A DNA stretch of 64,000 nucleotides from Hyposmocoma kahamanoa. Taxonomy: Eukaryota; Arthropoda; Insecta; Lepidoptera; Cosmopterigidae. The stretch spans positions 8,770,482 to 8,834,481 of the forward strand of contig NW_020653750.1 of the NCBI RefSeq assembly GCF_003589595.1. The letters are read 5' to 3'. The position numbers and the translations under genes were made by a program. How positions within the stretch are numbered: the first letter of the stretch is position 1; the number at the start of each line of letters is the position of its first letter. Below are positions 13,401 through 28,400 of this stretch, in pieces. Under the pieces are notes generated by a model, which worked only from the letters and a program-made list of their open reading frames with translations, was not told the DNA's origin and ran no database searches.

Positions 13401-16400
13401 GGTCTTTACGCGGGGTGGCTTATTAGGTCAACGTTGTTTACCTTCAAAAATTAATTTGTCTGTCTGGCTGTGTGAGAACTGGCATTACGTGGTGCAAGAT
13501 GATACGGCATTTACGGTTATTTTTACGGAGTTTGTCAATAACTTCCGGCAAACAAATGGTCGTGTACCAATCACTATTTACGGTACAACGATTCTCCAAA
13601 GCAACAGTAGTCACGTGTCCAGTTTTATTAAAAAAGAAGCAATCATCCGCTTAGAGGCACTTTGCACGCGCGCCACTTTGGTTGGTTTTGGCTCATCTCG
13701 AAAGACCCATACGCTCGATTGCTGCTTTGTTTTGGGATCGTAACTATAAATCCATGTTTCGTCACCTGTAACTATGTCCCACGCCAAATTTGACGCCCCT
13801 TCGTTGAATGTGGTAAGCATGGCATTGCACCAAGTGACAAGACCCGTTTTTTGAGCCTCAATCAAATAGTGTGGGATCCACCGACAGCACAGCTTTTTCA
13901 CATCCAAATGTTTGTGTAATATTGATTGTATTTGACTCATGCCTATGCCTAAAGACTCATGTACTCATGGCACAGTATCAATGTTTTTGTTGTTCACAGC
14001 AGTGGACGGGCGACCATCACGACATTCGTCACTGAGATTCACACGCCCGCGTTTTAATTCTGCAAACCAGCTATAAATAGTCGTCTTGCATGGTGCTTCA
14101 TCGCCAAAAGCAGTCTGAAGCCGAACGAAGCTCCGCTGAGCTGTTAAATTGCACTTAAAGTCGTAGAAAATCATACTACGAAAATTTTCACAAGTTCAAT
14201 CCGTGGTGATGTAGACAACGAATTTCTAAAATGACGCCGCAATGTAAAAACAAGTGACAGTCAGATGAAACAAACTGTATTCTACAGCCAAAGAGTTCCA
14301 TTTTCAAATGTTGTAATTACTTTTTAAATATTGTTTATGTAAGTAGCCAGTTCCGGAAACTTATAGTGCGCCCTAGGTAGTACAACACGATTAACTGAAG
14401 ACTTTTTTGAAGTTGTGACGTCAGACTGTCGTGACCATAGGAAGAGCTAGAACAACAGTCGTCAGACGATAAATACAACTTCACGATAAAAATGTGACGA
14501 CAGTTATTCGCAGCTTCAAAGGATTTTGTCGAACAAACGACAAGGCCGCTGCCGTGAACCGATAAATTGTCGCCACGATCTAATAGGAACAGCTAGACAC
14601 GAATCGTTCAACGATAAAACAAGACGTTCACGACACAGTCACGACAGATAGCAGTGATATGGGAACAGGCTAGACGCTACAGTCGTCCAACGAAAAATAA
14701 AACGTTACGACATAATGGGAACGCGCTCTAAGATAGATAAAGCTCCTTGTGAAAGAGTGCGTCCAGGGTAGTAACGCCACCTTACCTATTTCTGCCGCCA
14801 AGCAGTAATGTAAGCATTAATGCCTTTCGGTTTTGAAGAGTAAGAGAAGGCATTCGATAGGCTGTATGCAAAATGTCATTAGCCTGAATAATTAAAGATT
14901 CCTATTGTTGTTTATACCAAGCAGACTTTGACACTATTTTTTTGATAAACAATCAAATCGAAAAACTTGACAAGACCCGTTAAGAGATCCATTCATGAGA
15001 GAACATACACATTATAGTCATTCACATTCGAATAATAAATACTAATGTTTGATGACATGTCATCGGGCCTTTTTTTAAATGTTGGGCGTATTAGGGGTTT
15101 TAATTCCTAATTTCCCAACATGTTACCGACTGCAGCCCACACCCCCTCTACACAAATGTTGCCAATTTCTTATTGTGGTTTATTAAAAATAAGTCCCCAA
15201 AAATTCTTGTTCGCATTTTTTATGACAAACGCCATGGTAAGCCAGAATAAACTTCCCAATTAGCAACCCGTTTATACGTCCCACTGCTGGGCACGGGCTT
15301 CCTCTCAAGCGCGGGTTTAGGCCATACCCCGCCACGCTGGCTCTATGCGGGTTGGGGACATCACACGTTTTCCGAGGGTTGTGAACCTTCTTCGACGTGC
15401 AGGTTTCATTACAGTGTTTTCCTTCAAGAACAGCTCAAAGTAAAATTCAAATTAAATTTCGCACATGAATTCCTAGAAACACAAAGGTGCGAGCCCTGAT
15501 TCGAACCCACAACCTTTGCTTGCTGCGGCTGTACGTCAAACCTATAAGGGCGCATTTATTCGATACGAATTTCATCGACCGCGTGCGTCTAACTGTCATG
15601 GCAAAATACGCTCTATTTATTTAGCTTGTACGTTTTAACTTAAATGAGCGTCCCGGACACGCGGGCGAGCCTGGCCTTAATTTGGTCTACGCGGCGGTCG
15701 CGCGACGACCGCGCGGTTGTATTATTCAGCCTAGTCAATATAATTCAGATCCGCTATTAATGTACACGAAGGCGTGGTAACTGGGCGGTCGCCATGCGGC
15801 GGCAGCGCGAAACCTTTCTCCTCGTGTAACTAGGTGCTTAGACTACCACAGCTTAATAAACTTCAAATTATGTTTACTACGTCAAAAACAACGATTGACG
15901 TGTTAGCCGACGACGAACTTTGCCTAAGTTTATGCAAGAAATTACGAAGTAAATTCAAAGTTTAATTTAATTCCTTGCTTAAATTTAGGCAACGTTCGTT
16001 TTGTAAATACGAAAAACTTGTTGAGGTCCCCATTTTTGCTTAGTCGAACTCAAAGTTCGTTTTATAAATATCCACGCTGTGAACCTTTGTGATTTTGTTT
16101 TTTGACATAAAGATTTTATCACGATATTTTCCTTCACCATTAGAGAGATAGTGCTTTAATTGAGAGGCAACTATTCCTACAAGGCTTCCACCGCAGTGCT
16201 GTTTGTGTAATAATATTTAGTCGTGTGAAAGGAAACAACACCTTCGCTGTTTGATAAATATTTAGTTTCTAAAATTCACGTTAATTTTTGAAACAAGAAT
16301 GTTAAACCATTTCCACATTATAGAAATCTGATGGTAAATATCATAACATTCATATTACATAAATAGTACTATTTCTTTGGATAATGAGAGTTGTTTAAGC

Positions 16401-19400
16401 CTTCGGGCTAATGTTTGCTTTGATAAGAAGTAATAAAAAATGTATATGTACGTAAAAAACTTCAGTACATAGCTATGAATTCTTTTTTGAATGTACATAT
16501 ATACAAACGTACGTAAAGTTTAAATATTTTCACTAGATTAAAAATGACAAAGCAATTTTAATTATATTTTTGTACCAGCATCGCGGATTGGTATCTCGGT
16601 GAAATATAAATGAAATACTGAAAGATTATGACTTTGAGGCGCTCTTATTCAAACAACCACACACAACAATAAAGACGTCCACTATTGATGTAATCTTTTG
16701 AACATCGAGCAAACGCTTCAATTCTATAATGAATGGCGCAAGAGACGTCCCGCGCCATGCAACGCGAATGCACCGCGAGATTATGTCAATGTGTGCATCC
16801 TTACACGGCGCGTGCCTGGTGTACACACATACAATACTTGTCTTATTATACTATAACTATACCCTACCTATTAATATTCTTTTTTTTATTTAATAACTCT
16901 ACAAGTTTGTTATAATTATTAATACAAAGATCGAATACAAAGAAAAAATCCACAGGACTCGAACCTGTGACTGTGTCAAACCACGGCCATCGGTCTACCA
17001 ACTGAGCTACAGATCGAATCAGCAGGTCTACGAATTTCTCTATATGTCTGTTAAGGATTATTGCCCAATTTTTCTGTGTTCCATCTTTGTATTAATAATA
17101 CCATACCTACTTCAGGAGGAATGGTGTATTCAATGCAAGATGTCGTATTTGTTTACTCACAAGACAAATTCACAACTAAGTGTGATGCCATTTAATCAAA
17201 TTGGTCCTCGTGTTAGGTTACAAGGTTAATAACATAATAAGATAATTGTAACATTATACAGACAAAACAACGAAATAATGTAATTAAATGTAATAAATTA
17301 GTACGTTGTGTGCGATGTTGGACGTAGGACGCCGTGCTTAAAGTAAGCAATCGTTGCAGTTAAAAAGCCGACAGCCTTGAGCTGAAAAGGTTCCGCCTGA
17401 CTAGATCGATTGGTACAGTTCCACCAATATATCTGTGCAAATGGAGCAAACATTTACGTTCAGCGACAATGCAAAGGAATGAATGCTGTACTTACAGCTG
17501 AAAACATACCTTTAGAGGTCATTATATAATGAATGAAAATATATATAATGAATGCCTGGTTCAAAAGACTATTAATATGATATGACGACGACCTCTGTGG
17601 TCAAGTGGCTTGCGCACCAGTTTTCATAGTGCCGCCATCTCTGAGGTCCCGAGTTCGACTAACTTTTCTACATTGTCTCGTAATGGGTGTATGTGGTACC
17701 GTCGTTGTTTCCGATTTCCACAAAACAAGTGCTTAGTTACTTACTTTGGGATCAGAGCCACGTATGTGATGTTGTCTAATATTTATTTATTATGATATGC
17801 TTTTTAGCATTTAACGAGGCACTCACTAAACATTAAGATAAATGCGAAACGAAAATTGCTAATTCACCAAGTTATTTCGATAAACACCCCTATTGTCTGT
17901 AACACTGCCCACGGGCAAGAACGTATGTACGAAAAAACACAGTATTTTCACCTACAATACTAAAGTATAAATCCAGATTACGTGTAGCAGCGTCCTCTTT
18001 TGTTTAGTATATGATGCAATCAATGCCAATAAATAATTTATTTTACATGCTTTCTAATTGGTTACTTTTGTTACATCTGCGATAATGCAATGTTTCCTGG
18101 TAGCGCTATTATCTTTATGCAATCTGTATTTATGGATCAAAAAAGAAAAATGTATGCTTCTTTTTTTTTAATTAATTGTCGAAGTCAGTATGCAATAAGT
18201 AATGCAAACCAAAAAAAATCAAAAGTGAGCGAATGAAAACATCAGTTACGCACTTTTACATAGTTTGCTTTTACTGGTATTCTTGAATCAAAACTTATAA
18301 GCCTCTTGCTTAAATATATTATTACAGTAATATGGCATTTGGGGGAACTGTAACGCTAAATCGTGTATTTCTTATCCAGAAAAAGTGTGTCAGAGCTATA
18401 TGTAGAGTAAACCCGGTTGAATCTTGTAGACCGCTTTTTAAAAAGCTAAGAATTCTAACGCTTCTCGCTGTGTACGTATTTTAAGTATGCTTGTTTGATA
18501 AAAAAAATTTGGCTCTATTTACTAGGAAACGTGAGGTATGTACTTTTTTAACTTGACATCCTAACCGCTTGGCGGGCACCTCCCATAGCACTACTTGCTT
18601 TTCTACTGACTAACTTAATAAAATAGACCGCATACTTCCCGATATGGTGGAAAAAAGATATTTATACCGTTGTACGCGGATAGGCTCCAAGGCAATACTG
18701 GTGTTGTCTTTTTTTTTTATTGTACCTGGACGAACAAATCGAGCGCCTGATAGTAAACGACACGCAGTCCATAACAGTTACAGTGCTGCTCAGAGCTTTA
18801 GATCGCAAAGATACTAACTACTACCACTACTACTGCCACTACGCTTGTCATTCTGAAACATAAGTAGATTAGTCCCATGTGCCTGTAATTTCACCAGCAC
18901 CCTACAAAACCGTAATTGCTTGACGGCAGAAATAGGTATGTGGCAGTACTTCCATGAACGAACTCCTTCACAAGGAATTAATCTACTGATTCTAAAATAA
19001 TTAAAAAGTAACTACATTTTACACTACATTTTTAAATTTGTCCTAAAAAAATACAGAGAAACCACACCTCTACGTACTCGTATAATTTATTCTAATACGA
19101 CGTTATGTAGACGATTTCGAAATTAGGGAAAAAAACAACAAAACAATTTTGGTAAATGCAACATCGAAACATCCTCAACTTAACATTTACATGGCATTGT
19201 ACTTAATACTGTGTCAAGGAGAAACAGTTACAGGATTTTTTTCGTAATAACTATAAATGTACACGACTGACATCAAAATCATAAAATAGTATAACACATA
19301 ATATCACCTACGTATTCATACATATGCATATATCTGGTTCCATATTCAAATACTGCATAACAATAAAGTTAACAAAGGGAAACAATACCGCCCAATGCAG

Positions 19401-22400
19401 TAAAAAACGCCCATATACGACAATTTTCATTCCGAATGTACGTGACTAGGATTTCTATTTCAAATGTAAACAGGAGTCCCAAAATAACGGTATCGCATTC
19501 TGTACGGACCGTCACAAAACACTACGTCATCCAAGTCCTCACAGTTCGTTTATAAATTAAGCCTTTGTCTCACAGGTGACATATCGCTTAGAAAATCGTT
19601 TTGATAAGTAATTATAAATTGTCATTGTATGCAAAAGTAATCTTGCTATATTATAGGGAATTAAATAATTCAAGTGTTTAATACTTTCTTATAGTACACT
19701 TTCTTATTCATTACTACGAAATCGTTAAAAACGCTAGGTTTTTAAAAAGTACTAAACTATTGAGGAATCCACTCGTAGAGTGTAGAGAATTTAATCCTCA
19801 ACAACAAACACGGAATTACCAATACTTATCGAATAAATGAATACTGCCTGGCTAAAACTGTCTTAAATAAATATATCACCTTTAGAGCGATGCCACACGT
19901 GTGTTGCTTTCGTCGCAAGACTGATTTCAACGTACTAAGTTTCTTGCGGTGGGTGCGCGCTGTTTCAACGCACCATGTGGCATGTCATCCTAATTTCTTT
20001 ATTTTTATCTTTTTCTTTTTCTTTTTTTTAATAACCCCGCACTAGGGAAACCCTCTATGTCAGGTGCCATGGACACATAAACAACAACAAATTACACCAC
20101 AAATTACAAAACAAAACAGGAGAGAAATAAATGTAGGCCATACTCCCGGCCCGGGAATCAAACCCGGGACATCTGCATGGCAGTCCAGTAACCGTTCGGC
20201 CACGGACGCAGTTAAATTTATATGTAGTAGGTAAAAAGCCGACGCAAAGCATGGTGTGGCATCACTCTTAATCGTCTTTCGAAAAACTTCCGAACTTCCG
20301 TAATTATTAACATACAACCATACACAAAAATGCGTGAAATGAAGCGACGTGATCTTTAGCTCCGATATTTATCAAGTTAACAGATTATACAAGGAAGATT
20401 ATTCAAGTTCGTAAATTTTGGTACCTGTCTAATAAATTATAATGAAATTAAATAAATTACTAATAATTATAATAAATTGTTATTGTTTATTATATTGAAT
20501 CGTCGGATCATTTCAATACTCATTAACATTAATTATTAATTCTTGAGTACGCAAATTGTCAAACGCAACATCGCAATCCCAATCAGAAAATATCTTCCTT
20601 TTTGACCCCGCTCACATTCACGATTAACGCTTCTTCAGAAACAAAACCGATTGTTATAAAAAAACGAATCGGAAACGCATTAGGACATCACTAATTGATT
20701 AGAATTCGAGCCGTCAAAAGTTAAATAAATGGTTCGACGGAGTATATCATAATCAAATCTTTTTTAGCGTTTCTCTTAACATATTCATGAGCATAGTTGT
20801 TACCGGCTTAATCATTAAATTACATAACTCAGGCTACAGCAGACGTTGAACCTGTTTTTTATAACTAAAAAGTGAAAAGAGATTACGTGTGCCTGTATAA
20901 ACACTATAAGATGTAAAATGGCTAGCGTAGCATGCATTCGTAACAAAGACTAATCCAAGGTCCTTCGAGCCGGAACAACTACCAGAAGCAACAGTAAAAC
21001 AAAATTGGATACGCACACTCAATCACGTGTACTCTTATAATTGACCTGCTGTCTAATTGTTGTCAATTTCTCGTAGGTACTCGTATATATAAAAAACAGA
21101 AATGCGACTAACAGTTTCAGTAAGTCACGTACGTACGTACGTACGTCATATTACAATAGTTATTTTACTCTTGGTTATTGTTTCAGAGACTAAGAAATGC
21201 AGATTTAGTTTCAACTTACTAATTTTATAATGTCATTTATTATTCAATAAGATATTGTGTATATTATTTGTTAATAACTCATTTTATTCAACATCTGTAA
21301 TTTTATTTTTATGTTTTTGTAATGCTCTTACAGGGCTCATGTTGAGAACTGCCATTAACTCTGAAGAACTTATAGGGTCAAGACTTAGACTATGGAAACT
21401 AAAGGACATGTTATGTCGACATATATAAATCAGACGTTATATGTATATGATGCATTTCGACGTTGAAAACATAAACATGTTATTGTCTTTGTTTAACTAC
21501 TGCGTGCCGTCTTAAGCCAAACGAGATAGCATTACATTGGTCTGTGTCAAACATGGGAATCGAAAATATGTAACGTCACCTTAAATGTCAATGTAAAAAT
21601 AAACCGTGTCCATTTCGCAGTACATTAGGTACATGATACGGTTGTCAAAGAAAAGTACATCAAATGTCAAAACAAATATTTTTCCAAGTAATTTATTGAA
21701 TTATTCGCATGTATTGTAATAAATTGGACAAAAATGTTGACAGTGAGAACAATTAGGTATTAATAAAATTCGTCACTGCAGCATTACGGGATGTGGCATT
21801 TGAAAAAGCGAAGATCGACCGAATGTAACATTGTACAGGCACGAGTTATTTTTCTGTCTTTAAATCACACAAAAGCCCAGATATTTCATGTAATTAGACA
21901 TATTTAAGTAGTTTATTCATAAATCTTGCCAAATTTTGCTTTGCTTTCTTCAGATTACCTGTTTGTTTGTATATTTTGATAATGTTGTTAACGATTATTT
22001 TGATATAGTGTTGTTCTTGGAACCGTACATATTATCGATGTTCTGTTATTAAAATAATTCACTACGAGCTTTTTATTATTTTATTATTATTATTTTTACT
22101 CTTCAAAAAGAAAAAAGAATGATTGAAAATCATACCGCCGTATAATAGTGCCGAATAAAAACATTGAATCATAGACCATCTTCTTTATTCTCTTCATTTT
22201 GAAGAGAATTTTTAACATAACTTTGAATGTAACTAGATTACATGATAATGTAATTCTATCATTAGGTTTAGTGGTAAATAATTTTATATTTAATTTAGAT
22301 TAAACAAGACTCATTTGCTAAGTTGCAAATGAGTCTTGTTAGTTTAGTAGTTAGTAGCAGTAGTTTGCGGTTGCATTCTCAGTTCCTGAAAACAAAATTA

Positions 22401-25400
22401 TCCATTCGTTTCCGATTTTTCCCACAGACAACTCTAACTACTAAAAATTCTTATTTTAAATAAAGCCAGCAATAATTGTATTTGCTAGTCTAACGTTCCC
22501 GGGCGAACGCCTATACCAACGTATAGACAGTGTCACTCGCCTAGCTGACCGTGTGAAGGCAAGCGCTAACATGTATAGAGCTCGTTTGACATGGCTTGTC
22601 ACAACTCGCAGTCGCTCGTGACTACTTATTTCACTTCGGAGAAGTGTTGATTTTTCTGCACAAATCAAAGGCGCTCGGCCAATAGTAGTCAATGGACATT
22701 GTATAATCAGACATTTGTATGCTATTTAATATATGCGAAACATGTTTATACTAACACTGTCTCTTGTTACATCTCCTGTTATACCATGTTTTAAGCAAAT
22801 AAACGTATGATAATAATATTATTATTGATAATATTACTACTTTCATTTATTTCCAAAATTAAATGGAAGTATTAAAGATTCACTTAAATCAGTAATGACT
22901 TATCGATAGATTATGGTACGACACTAAAGAAATCCGCCCTCTGTTCGTTCAAATTTTGTTTAGGTATGCACGTTCATTCCGTAGTCAGGGTAGCTCCTTT
23001 CATTTATTTTTTTTCCATCCTCTAAAAGTCAAGAGCACGTCAAGCTTGACACTTGAGATTTAAATCCAACTCTATGCCGCTTACGATATTTTTTTCTTTT
23101 TGATGCCCCAAAAATTTTGTTTATGACTATACTCACAAATAATAATGATAATAATGAATAGTAGCTGTAGAGCTCCTTGTGAAAGAGTTCGTCCAGGGAA
23201 GTACTGCCACCTTACCTATTTCTGCCGCCAAGCAGTAATGTGAGCATAACTGCATTACGGTTTGGAAGGGTAAGGGAAAGGTGAAATTACAGGCACATGG
23301 GACTTGTCTACTAATGTCTGACGGACGCAGTGGCAGTGCCCCTCAGATCTTTGAGATATAAAGGTCTGAGCGGCACTGCAACTGTTATGGATATGCGTGT
23401 CGCTTACCACCAGACGCACGACTTGGTCGTCCCGTCTCTTGGTGTCATTAAAAAAAGAATAAAAGTATTGAGTATAGCATTGTCTACATCTGCAAATGAC
23501 CACGTTGCGGTACAAACGTGGGAACTCTATTCCATTCACACAAATAAATATTAAAATATTGTTAGGTCAAAGCAATGTATTCTCGTTCATATTTGTGTAT
23601 AAGCTGTTACGCAAAGCCTTTGCGGTAAAGGTGCGCATGACGTCAGCAAAGTGTGAATGGAGAGTGAAAGCGAACAGGTGTCTCGTTCCTTATATAGTAG
23701 TTAGCATCTGATGAGCCGTAAGTGTTTGTTTTTAGATTATATCACTCATGAAACTCATTTGACAGCCCGCAATAAGAAATGTTTCTACAGAGATTCCACG
23801 CAATTTCACCAATGAATGACTTTTAACAAAAACACAACAAGGAAATTAAGAGACTAGACTACATAATGACGCAAATTAACAAAGAATACTGTCTAATATT
23901 ACATAAGAAATATAATGGAATTAGCATCCGCAGCTCAACTGGCAGAGTGTAAGCCACATTGAGGCTACAGACGCTTGTTAGATTCCAACCGTGTCGAAAG
24001 ATTTTTTCCTTGTGTTTGTTAGATTTTTATTACTCTTTACAGACGACCTCAAAAGTTCTTGGAATTGCATCTATTTGTCAAGTTCTGTTGAAATTGGTTA
24101 CCGAAAAATGGGCGAAACCGGACTCATCCCCTAGTTTGCCACACTTGGAGGTGGAATATTTTCTTTAAACTTAAATGAGACTGCTACTGAGGTGCCCTCT
24201 TTCCAACATGTTATTGTCAAGAATCATCATAATTGGTTTACAATTTGGCCGGCGTTATCGTGGAGTACTTTCCCAAAAAATAGACGAATATCGTGATAGT
24301 AAAACATAATAGGTAATTCAACAAAAATAAAATATTATAATTCAACTACTTCAGTCAAAGAACGTAGCAGTAGAGCTCCTCATGAAAAAGTTCATCCATG
24401 GAAGTACTGCCACCTTACGTATTTCTGCCGCCAAGCAGTAACGTTAGCATTACTGCGTTTCAGTTTTGAAGGGTGCTGGTGAAATTACAGGCACATGGGA
24501 CTTGTTAATTTATGTCACGAAGTGACGGGCGCAGTGGCAGTGCCCCTGAGATCCTTGCGATTGAAAGCTCTGAGTGGCACTGCAACCATTATGAACAGGC
24601 ATGTCGTTTATCATGACATGTTAGTCCCGTTACTTGATATCATTTTGTTTTAAATAAACGTCTACTATGAAACTTACAAATAAGTGGTAGCTCCAATAAG
24701 CATTGCGCCTCGAGGCCCAGTGATGGTGATCACGGAGGGTGCCATCCAGTTGCAAATAGCAAGAGTGGCATAAATGATCGCCAATGATGTATATCCATCG
24801 CCCGTGAACGAACTGTCATCTTGACTGATGCTGTCCAGAATAGTTTTCTGTGAACAAAGTACAATGTCAATTAGCAACCTTGTCACAATTATTTTATCTG
24901 GAGATCAAGGAGAATGATCCGCCTTCACTGTTACGTAATTTTCGGTTTCATTTGATAAAAGATGCCGTCAATGATAGCGATATTGATTTAAATTATAATT
25001 TAATAGTTTCATTGTCACAGTCGATAAATATATTTTACTAAAAGTTTTATAGATAAAATATAATACAAACTAGATTTGTGTAAATGTTAGAGAACTGTGG
25101 GGAATAACGAAAACATTCTAATCTAGAAACATTTTAAAAACAAGTTTAGAGAATGCGAATATTAAAACACTATGTATTGTAAAGTAAAGGACAACCAGAA
25201 TGGTCAATTTATTTTACAATTTAGTAGTTTACGTTCTTTTATTACAAACTCTATTTATGCCTATACAACGCGTTAAAATTGCTCATACTCGTACATAATA
25301 CAGCAAACAGGTAAATTAGATTCAAAGATTGACCTCAAGTAGAATGCATTTATTATGGATTTGAAGTTAGAACAAGGCCTGCAACAAACATGTATCAACA

Positions 25401-28400
25401 CACATTTTACGATTTTCACACCCTTAAAATGGAAACCTGTTTACATTAAATGAAATATGGTTGTATTTGTATGGTGACATAGCGTATAATTAAAGTAAGC
25501 AGCAAAGTGAGCATTACTACATTCCGGTTTTGAAGGGTAAGGGTGCTGGTGAAATTACAGGCACATGGGACTTCTCAACTTATGAGTCAGGGTGACGGGC
25601 GCAGTGGCAGTGCCCCTCAGATAGCTCATACCCTTTGCGATATTGAAAGCTCTAAGTGGCACTGCAATTGTATGGGCAGGCGTGTCGCTTACCACCAGGC
25701 GTACGACTTGTTTGTCCCGTCACTTGGAATCAGTGAGCATAAATAATACTAGAGACGCAATGTCTTACAATTTGTGAAAAATCTGGAACCACTTTGCGAA
25801 TTCAAAGACTTTTGTTGGAATCATAAAAAATAAAAAATAACTACCAACCAGGGTAAAACAAAAGATTACCAAAAGGATAAGAAATTATGAACAGTTAAGT
25901 GTAGTACTTGACACCAAAATAACACTTTACTACTCGGCGATACAGTGTGTTTGTTGAAACCACCTTCACCAAATGGTTTACGCACTTTGAAATCACTCAG
26001 GTCCTGATAACTCAACGTAAGGCGTGGAAATTTTTCAACACCCTTTCCCTTTATGTCCCGGTATAATTGATAAGATGTAGTGATTGATTTAGTAAGTGTA
26101 CCAATGGTTTTAACAAATCGTCTGAGTTCAAGGGTAAAGCAAAACAACAAATTCATATTGCAGCACTTCGCTTTATGGCTTTTTTAGGGAGTTTATGATT
26201 TTCTTTTTTTTTTAGCATATTTTGTGGTTGATTCTCAAAGCTATTATTATAATAATAGCGTTATTTTTAACACCATTGTATGCGCAATGTTACGGAATCC
26301 CACAAACAGTCCGTGTCAATGAAAATTTATGATTTAAATTAATCTTAAATCGAACATTTTTCCACATAACGATGTATCGGATAGACACAAACAGAGAGGA
26401 AAAGTAAGTCTTGAAAACTAATACCTATCTTCACACTCAAATTCTTGACCCCAATAGAAGTATTTATAAACAAATCCTTGAGTATATCGATAGATAAAAC
26501 TAATAATGAAATTATCAAATAGGTATTATTAACAACTACGTACCTATTTAGTCAAGTACATCCTTACATTACCCAGTTACGGCCTTTTTATTATTCGCTA
26601 TTGAATGCTACAACCAAACAGTAGCAATCTATTTTGCCTTCTATGTATGGGATCATGGGTACGATGCTCAACAGCACCAACAGATATTTTCAATTCTTAT
26701 TTAAGAGCTAGACTATTAAACCGTCCATGGAGAGTAACACCGTTTACCATAAAATTAAGTATTAGAATGTACATATATCACAGTACGGGGTACCCTGGCC
26801 TATCCCGAAGAAGTAGCTAGAGAGCCGACTTAGGTAGTACGGACATGTTATGCGACGATCTCCTGATCACATGACAAGCAAAGTCCTTGACATGAGTAAC
26901 CAGCCCAAGGGCCGTGGTAGACCCCGGCTTACATCATCACATAGATATACCTCGAAAGACCACAGACGACCCAGGACAGACCGTCTTGGAAAAGAGTGAC
27001 CAGAAGGGCCGACCCCAACTAAATGGGAAAAAGGCCAGGCAAAAGAAGAAGATAGTACGGGGTATCCAATTCCGCTATACGAATCTCAAATAATCAACCA
27101 CAGGCTTTACAGTGCGATTTCCAAGCGCTTCCTGTGTCGTTGCCGCCTACTGCTTTTCCATAGTGATTTTCAATACCTATTGGCAAAATTTCAATGATCT
27201 ACATGCATTTAACATTTTACATTGAATCAATAATAAGCACTACGGCAAGAAAAGTATTTTAGTTTAACGGTCTCCGTGGTCGAGTGGCTTGTATACCGGT
27301 TTTCATGAGTCGCCATCTCACATCAGAGGGGTTCGATACCATCCCGGTCAATGTAGCAGCAGTAGAGCTCCTTGTGAAAGAGTTCGTCCATGAAAGTACG
27401 GCCACCTTACCTATTTCCGCCGCCAAGCAGTAATGTTACCATTACTGTGTTCCGGTTTTGAAGGGTGAGGGTGCTTGTGAAATTACAGGCACATGGGAAT
27501 TTATGTCTCAGGGTGACGGGCGCAGTGGAAGTGCCCCTCAGATTTTAAGCTCTAAGTGGCACTGCGACTATTCTGGACAGGCGTGTCGCTTTCCATCAGG
27601 CGCATGACTTATTCGTCCCGTCACTAGGTATCATATTTTTTTAATGTAGAAAAGCTAACTTTTCTATATTGTCTCAGGTGTTTGTGGTACCGTCGTTGTT
27701 TCCGATTTCCATAACACAAGTGCTTTAGTAAGTTACCTACTTACTTTGGGGTCTTGAGCAACGTATATGATGTTATCTAATGATATAGTAATATATATGA
27801 TGTTTCTAAAACTGTACTGACTTATCAGATACCCAAACATTCTCAAAATTAGCACATGTATGTAAATGGGTAGATAACGAACTAAATACCACACTTGATT
27901 TGTGGCAAGTTATTTATTACACATAGTTATTGGGTGCACTTAATTGTTAGTTAACGAAACGATTAAAGCGAAACAAGAATACGAGTATACGTAAACTGTA
28001 TATTATAATGTAACTTAGTATATGTTAATCATGTTTTTTAGAAGTTGTTATCGTCAGAATAATAATTCTCAAATTGAACTGTAATGTTGTAAAGTTGACA
28101 GTTCAAATTAACGATCATCCTAATATTATAAATTCGAAAGTAACTCTGTCTGTTACGCTTTCACGTCTAAACCGCTGAACCAATTTTGACCAATTTGGAT
28201 CTAGGAGAAGGACTTAGGCCACTTTTTGTCACAAAAAATAAATCTTAATAGGAGTGAAATAAAGGATAAAAGTTTGTGTAAAGAACCAATAAACTATGAA
28301 TATTAGTATAGTACTGCCGTCCGCGAACGAAACCGTGGCTAAGTGACAAAATATTTTTATTACATATCATAAACAACCATAACCCAGTTTTAGGGTTGTA

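Noticed and set aside
20055..20317. Minus-strand frames of 65-85 codons
   Set aside because: They fall in a family B SINE.
23255..23554. Frames on both strands of about 75-94 codons
   Set aside because: They coincide with a family E repeat.
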